Shown here: piece by piece, positions 60,606 through 64,000 of the stretch
Position numbering within the stretch: position 1 is the stretch's first letter
How the letters are laid out: every line of letters starts with the position of its first letter
NCBI RefSeq assembly: GCF_027923545.1
Contig: NZ_BROH01000001.1
Span: 248,001-312,000, forward strand
DNA length: 64,000 nt
DNA from: Sinisalibacter aestuarii
GTDB taxonomy: Bacteria > Pseudomonadota > Alphaproteobacteria > Rhodobacterales > Rhodobacteraceae
Reading direction: 5' to 3'
Notes under the pieces: model-generated
The model's input: the letters and a program-made list of their open reading frames with translations, nothing else
Told to the model about the DNA's origin: nothing
Databases searched by the model: none
Made by a program: the position numbers and the translations under genes

Positions 60606-61106
60606 ATGGCCGACGAAGCCACTACCCCAGAAGCCGCAGCGGAGCAGCCGCAGGTCAAGATGCAGGTGCTGGGCCAATTCATCCGCGATATGTCGTTTGA
60701 AAACATCCTCGCGCAGAAGGGCGCGAAAGGTGAGGTCAAACCCGAGCTGAAGGTGGAGGTTGCGCTGGATGCGAAAAAGCGCAGCACCGAGAACCAGTAT
60801 GAGGTGGTGACCAAGTTCAAGGTCCAGTCGCAGAATGCCGGCACGGCAGAGCCGCTGTTCCTGCTGGAGCTCGACTATGCCGGGATCTTCCATATCGAGA
60901 ATATCCCCGAAGCCCAGCTTCACCCCTTTCTGCTGATCGAATGCCCCCGGATGCTGTTCCCCTTCGTGCGCCGCATCGTCTCGGATGTGACGCGCGACGG
61001 TGGTTTCCCGCCGGTGAACCTCGACTCGGTGGATTTCGTGTCGCTCTACCGGCAGGAGCTCGCGCGCCGCACCGCCGCCGAGCAGGCCGCCGCCCCGACG
61101 AACTAA
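60606..61106 (+). CDS. secB: SecB export chaperone
   Basis: This is a 166-aa tetrameric chaperone that keeps preproteins unfolded and delivers them to SecA. The conserved core is [19 protein letters not shown], then [31 protein letters not shown] and [19 protein letters not shown]. An acidic/Ala-rich head ([16 protein letters not shown]) and an Ala-rich tail are normal for the group. A GGAG site precedes ATG 60606. Its stop overlaps the convergent dnaQ gene by 4 nt. Confidence 0.97.
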   Translation: MADEATTPEAAAEQPQVKMQVLGQFIRDMSFENILAQKGAKGEVKPELKVEVALDAKKRSTENQYEVVTKFKVQSQNAGTAEPLFLLELDYAGIFHIENIPEAQLHPFLLIECPRMLFPFVRRIVSDVTRDGGFPPVNLDSVDFVSLYRQELARRTAAEQAAAPTN

Positions 61107-61801
61107 GCGTTCAGCTTTTTCCAAAGCGCGCCGTCGCCCATCGCCTCGACAAAGGCCGTATGGGCGGCGGCCTCTTCTTGCGTGATCCGCGGCGCCAGCG
61201 GCGCGGGCCGGGCGCGCGGCCGCCATTCGGTCGTATCCGTCCCGCCACTGGGCGTGGATTGCCGCGTCGGCGCAAGCACCAGGTCGGGCTGGCGGCCGCC
61301 GATCAGCTCCAGATAGACTTCGGCCAGGATTTCACTGTCGAGCAGCGCGCCGTGCAGGGTGCGGTGCGAATTGTCGATCCCGAAGCGGCGGCAAAGCGCG
61401 TCCAGCGAAGCGGGCGAACCGGGGAATTTCTTTCGGGCGATATCCAGTGTGTCGATCGCGCGCACCATGGGAATGGCGGGCAGATTGCACCAGCCAAGCT
61501 CGGCATTGAGAAAGGGCACGTCGAACTTCGCGTTATGGATCACCAGCGCCGCATCGCCGATGAAATCGAGAAAATCCCGGGCGATATCCTGAAACACCGG
61601 AAAGTCGCGCAGAAATTCTTCCGACAACCCATGCACTTCGAAGGCCGATTGCGGCATATCGCGCTTGGGATTGATGTATTGATGATAGGTCCGGCCCGTC
61701 GGCATGTGGTTGATCAGCTCGACACCGCCGATCTCGACCATACGGTCGCCCGTCTTGGGATCGAATCCGGTGGTTTCCGTGTCGAGCACGATCTCACGCA
61801 T
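61103..61801 (-). CDS. dnaQ: DNA polymerase III epsilon subunit (3'-5' proofreading exonuclease)
   Basis: This is a 232-aa DEDDh exonuclease. ExoI is [12 protein letters not shown] (two acidic residues), ExoII lies in [16 protein letters not shown], and ExoIII is [16 protein letters not shown] with the catalytic histidine. The C-terminal 50 residues (Pro/Arg-rich then GDGALWKKL) bind the polymerase alpha subunit. ATG 61801 was chosen because family proteins begin [11 protein letters not shown]; the frame extends into coaE. It overlaps the coaE stop by 8 nt. Confidence 0.95.
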   Translation of the reverse strand: MREIVLDTETTGFDPKTGDRMVEIGGVELINHMPTGRTYHQYINPKRDMPQSAFEVHGLSEEFLRDFPVFQDIARDFLDFIGDAALVIHNAKFDVPFLNAELGWCNLPAIPMVRAIDTLDIARKKFPGSPASLDALCRRFGIDNSHRTLHGALLDSEILAEVYLELIGGRQPDLVLAPTRQSTPSGGTDTTEWRPRARPAPLAPRITQEEAAAHTAFVEAMGDGALWKKLNA

Positions 61802-62393
61802 GGGCCAGCCTCTTTCGGATATCTGCCAGCACAGACTGCACGCCCGCGCGGGCGGCTTCAAGGGTAACACTCTCGATCACGTAATCGGCGCGGGCGCGTT
61901 TTTCGGCATCGGGCATCTGTTTGGCCCGGATCGCCTCGAAGGTTTCCGGGTCCATCGTGCCCCGCTCGATCACCCGTTGCCGCTGAAGCTCTTCCGCGGC
62001 GGACACGACGACAATGGCATCGACGGTCTTTTCAGCCCCGGTCTCAAACAGGAGCGGCACGTCGACAAGGGCAATATCCGTCTCTAACCCGGCCAGAAAC
62101 GCTGCACGATCCTGAGCCACCAAAGGATGTACAATAGCCTCGATCCGGCTCAAAGCGGTGGCGTCACGCGCCATCCACGCCTTAAGCGCAGCGCGGTCCA
62201 CCGCTCCGTTGACGATGGCCTCCGGGCAGACCGCCGCGAGCGGCGCAACGGCTGCACCACCTTGGGCATAGAGCCGGTGAACCGCCGCATCCGCATCCCA
62301 GACCGGCACGCCTTCTTCGGCGAACATGTTCGCCGTTGTCGTCTTGCCCATGCCGATTGAGCCGGTCAGGCCGATGACGAAGGGGCGCGTCAC
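61794..62393 (-). CDS. coaE: dephospho-CoA kinase
   Basis: This is a 199-aa kinase for the last step of coenzyme A synthesis. P-loop [13 protein letters not shown] is near residue 8, with [11 protein letters not shown] and [13 protein letters not shown] as the other family motifs. The start is GTG 62393, overlapping the aroE stop by 4 bases (GTGA); a longer upstream frame has no similarity. No ribosome site is visible, so expression relies on coupling to aroE. Confidence 0.95.
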   Translation of the reverse strand: MTRPFVIGLTGSIGMGKTTTANMFAEEGVPVWDADAAVHRLYAQGGAAVAPLAAVCPEAIVNGAVDRAALKAWMARDATALSRIEAIVHPLVAQDRAAFLAGLETDIALVDVPLLFETGAEKTVDAIVVVSAAEELQRQRVIERGTMDPETFEAIRAKQMPDAEKRARADYVIESVTLEAARAGVQSVLADIRKRLAHA

Positions 62394-63235
62394 GAAGAAT
62401 ATGCCCCGGTCGCCACGGCGCGCGCGGTTTGATCGACCTCCGGCCGGCGCCCATACCAACGCTCAAAGGCGGGCGCGGCCTGATAAAGCACCATGCCGAT
62501 CCCGTCGACCGGATAGCAGCCCATCTGCATCGCAACGCGCATCAGGCGCGTGATTTCCGGCGCAATGGCCAGATCGCTCACCACTGCGCCGCGCGTCAGC
62601 CCGTCCAGCGGCACACGGAAATCCTGCTGCCCGGGCGAGCCGAGCGGGGTGGCGTTCACGATGGTCATCGCGCCTTCCACGATATTGCCGCCCTTCACCC
62701 AATCGGTGACCACGATCCGCGTGCCGAACTCGGCGCGCAGCGCCTCGGCGCGGGGGCGGGTGCGGTTGGCGATCCGGATCTCCTCGACGCCCACTTCAAG
62801 CAGCGCCGCCACAACCTCGCGCGCGGCCCGGCCCGCTCCGAACACCGCCGCCGGGCCGGATTTCGGGTTCCATCCCTGCGCCCCCTGGCGGATGTTTTCG
62901 ATAAAACCGTACCCATCGGTGTTATCGGCGTGAATCTTGCCGTCCTTGCGGAAGATGATGGTATTCGCGCCCGACATCAGCGCCGCCCGGTCGGTAATGA
63001 TATCGGCATGGTCGAGTACGAGGCGCTGGAACGGACGGGTGATGTTGAGCCCGACGAAGCCCGCGCGGGGCAGCACGCGGATGACCTCACCCAGATCGTC
63101 GGCACTGATTGTCAGCGGAACATATCGGCCGGGCAGCCCGCTGGCGGACAGCCAATGATCGTAGATGGCGGTAACGGCGCTCTGGTGATCGGCGGACTGA
63201 ACGACGCCGGCAAGGGGGATCGGTGTGCTTGTCAT
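62390..63235 (-). CDS. aroE: AroE-family shikimate dehydrogenase with altered active site
   Basis: This is a 281-aa member of the shikimate dehydrogenase family by position (maf-aroE-coaE) and fold: [10 protein letters not shown] retains the catalytic aspartate and the NADP-binding loop reads [13 protein letters not shown]. The catalytic lysine of the NVTxPxK motif is missing: the sequence is [12 protein letters not shown], with Gln in its place. The shikimate-binding HSxSP element is also changed (DHQSAVTAI). NTTSLGM is NATPLGS. It may be a degenerate or neofunctionalised AroE, in which case another aroE should exist in the genome. The start overlaps maf by 4 nt. Confidence 0.8.
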   Translation of the reverse strand: MTSTPIPLAGVVQSADHQSAVTAIYDHWLSASGLPGRYVPLTISADDLGEVIRVLPRAGFVGLNITRPFQRLVLDHADIITDRAALMSGANTIIFRKDGKIHADNTDGYGFIENIRQGAQGWNPKSGPAAVFGAGRAAREVVAALLEVGVEEIRIANRTRPRAEALRAEFGTRIVVTDWVKGGNIVEGAMTIVNATPLGSPGQQDFRVPLDGLTRGAVVSDLAIAPEITRLMRVAMQMGCYPVDGIGMVLYQAAPAFERWYGRRPEVDQTARAVATGAYSS

Positions 63236-63831
63236 ATTCGAACGTGACCTTTCACGATCAGGTATGACAGGAGCTCGGTCAGCGGCAAACCCAGAACATG
63301 GAAGTAATCGCCGTCGATGAGCGAGAACAGGCGCACGCCTTCTTCTTCCAGCTTATATGCGCCGACGGCGTGACGAATACTGTCCCAGTTGCGGGCGACG
63401 TAATCGTCAATGTACCCGGCAGACAGATCGCGCATCGTCAGACGCACCACACCGACATGCCGCCAGACCGGCTCGCCGTGTTCATAGATCACCGCAGCCG
63501 AGAGCAACCGATGGGTCTGGCCGGAGAGAGCGGCAAGCTGATCGCGTGCCTCACCTTCCGATTGCGGTTTTGACAGGATATCGCCGGCCAGCTCCGCCAC
63601 CTGATCGCAGCCCAGAACAATAGCCTCCGGGTTTGCGTTGGAAACGCGGCGGGCCTTGTATTCGGCAAGGGCATCGGCAACGTCGCGCGGCGTTGCCTCC
63701 TCGGCTTCGAGCGAAACGCGGATCGCGTCTTCGTCGATCCGCGCCGGGATCACCTCGATCTCCAGCCCCGCGTTGCGCAGCAGCGCCGCGCGGATCTGAG
63801 AGCCTGATGCGAGGATGAAGCGTTTGGACAT
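63232..63831 (-). CDS. maf: Maf-family nucleotide pyrophosphatase
   Basis: This is a 199-aa house-cleaning enzyme that hydrolyses non-canonical or modified nucleoside triphosphates. Motifs: ILASGSQIRAALLRN at the N-terminus (usual ASxSPRR changed to ASGSQIRA), VLGCDQVAELAG near residue 75, and a late acidic segment LIDGDYFHVLGLPLTELL. ATG 63831 is the family start; AGGT lies about 8 nt upstream. Coupled to aroE. It is the outermost gene before the right-end intergenic region. Confidence 0.92.
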   Translation of the reverse strand: MSKRFILASGSQIRAALLRNAGLEIEVIPARIDEDAIRVSLEAEEATPRDVADALAEYKARRVSNANPEAIVLGCDQVAELAGDILSKPQSEGEARDQLAALSGQTHRLLSAAVIYEHGEPVWRHVGVVRLTMRDLSAGYIDDYVARNWDSIRHAVGAYKLEEEGVRLFSLIDGDYFHVLGLPLTELLSYLIVKGHVRI

Positions 63832-64000
63832 GTGAACAGACCTGTGGATTTTTCCGGTGTGTTCCGCGGGATCGCCTGGGCGCTGTTTCGGCCTCGCGGG
63901 CAGTGGTGGAACATCCGGCATGATACCGGGCTGGCCGTAAGAGAAAAGTCCACATGTGGAGTTTCAGGCGACGGTTTCAGACGCCACGTGGAGCATCTTG
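63832..64000. other. non-coding right end with TGTGGA/TCCACA repeats, possible origin-proximal region
   Basis: There is no convincing gene in these 169 nt. TGTGGATTT (63843-63851) is the reverse of ATCCACA-type DnaA boxes with two mismatches. AAGTCCACATGTGGA contains the perfect 12-bp palindrome TCCACATGTGGA (63949-63960), and CCACGTGG occurs near 63984-63991. maf-aroE-coaE-dnaQ lies beside the origin in several alphaproteobacteria, so part of an origin or its promoter region may start here. Confidence 0.35.

Overview
The window is GC-rich (mostly in the low-to-mid 60s percent by eye), gene-dense and intron-free. It looks like a chromosomal segment of a sulfur-oxidising alphaproteobacterium, most probably of the order Rhodobacterales. 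The right-hand gene order (hslV/hslU, Smr, MltA, Tim44-like, FxsA, secB, dnaQ, coaE, aroE, maf) and the rimP-nusA-ylxR-infB, dnaK-dnaJ and secA neighbourhoods are what I associate with that order. No rRNA, tRNA, CRISPR array, transposase or phage structural gene was seen.

Positions 1-25.4 kb are a sulfur-oxidation island. On the minus strand an ArsR-type regulator, soeA, soeB, soeC and an Mrp/ApbC ATPase form one unit (6195 to 176). It encodes a cytoplasmic, molybdenum-dependent sulfite:quinone oxidoreductase. Divergent from it are dsrE2 and tusA, which encode sulfur-carrier proteins. After a Tat-exported CpdB-type phosphoesterase comes a full reverse dissimilatory sulfite reductase operon, also on the minus strand and read from 22376 to 9244: dsrA-B-E-F-H-C-M-K-L-J-O-P, then a TrpD2/YbiB-like gene, then dsrN. 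DsrEFH, DsrL and the cofactor amidase DsrN are present, and I see no dsrD, so the pathway should run oxidatively: carrier-bound sulfane sulfur goes via TusA/DsrE2/DsrEFH to DsrC, DsrAB makes sulfite, DsrMKJOP handles DsrC and membrane electrons, and SoeABC oxidises sulfite to sulfate. Opposite dsrA starts a plus-strand operon of a TauD/TfdA-type dioxygenase, two small unknown proteins and the sirohaem synthase CysG, which supplies the DsrAB cofactor.

Positions 25.4-44.6 kb are housekeeping: alkB, dnaK-dnaJ behind a heat-shock-like promoter, radC, a periplasmic-binding/OmpA fusion, a secA-linked anchored protein, secA, a parvulin, argJ-mutT, and the rimP-nusA-ylxR-infB operon with a terminator-like hairpin in its leader.

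Positions 44.6-64 kb begin with a low-GC two-gene cassette (possible PBECR-like nuclease plus a small partner). Then come metabolic and envelope genes (methyltransferases, pip, ubiG, marR, nitrilase-like amidase, grxC, comF, hemH), hslV-hslU with an odd low-GC gene wedged between them, an MFS carrier, and the envelope/secretion/replication block ending in coaE, an aroE lacking its catalytic lysine, and maf. The last 170 bases are non-coding, carry TGTGGA/TCCACA repeats and may border the replication origin.
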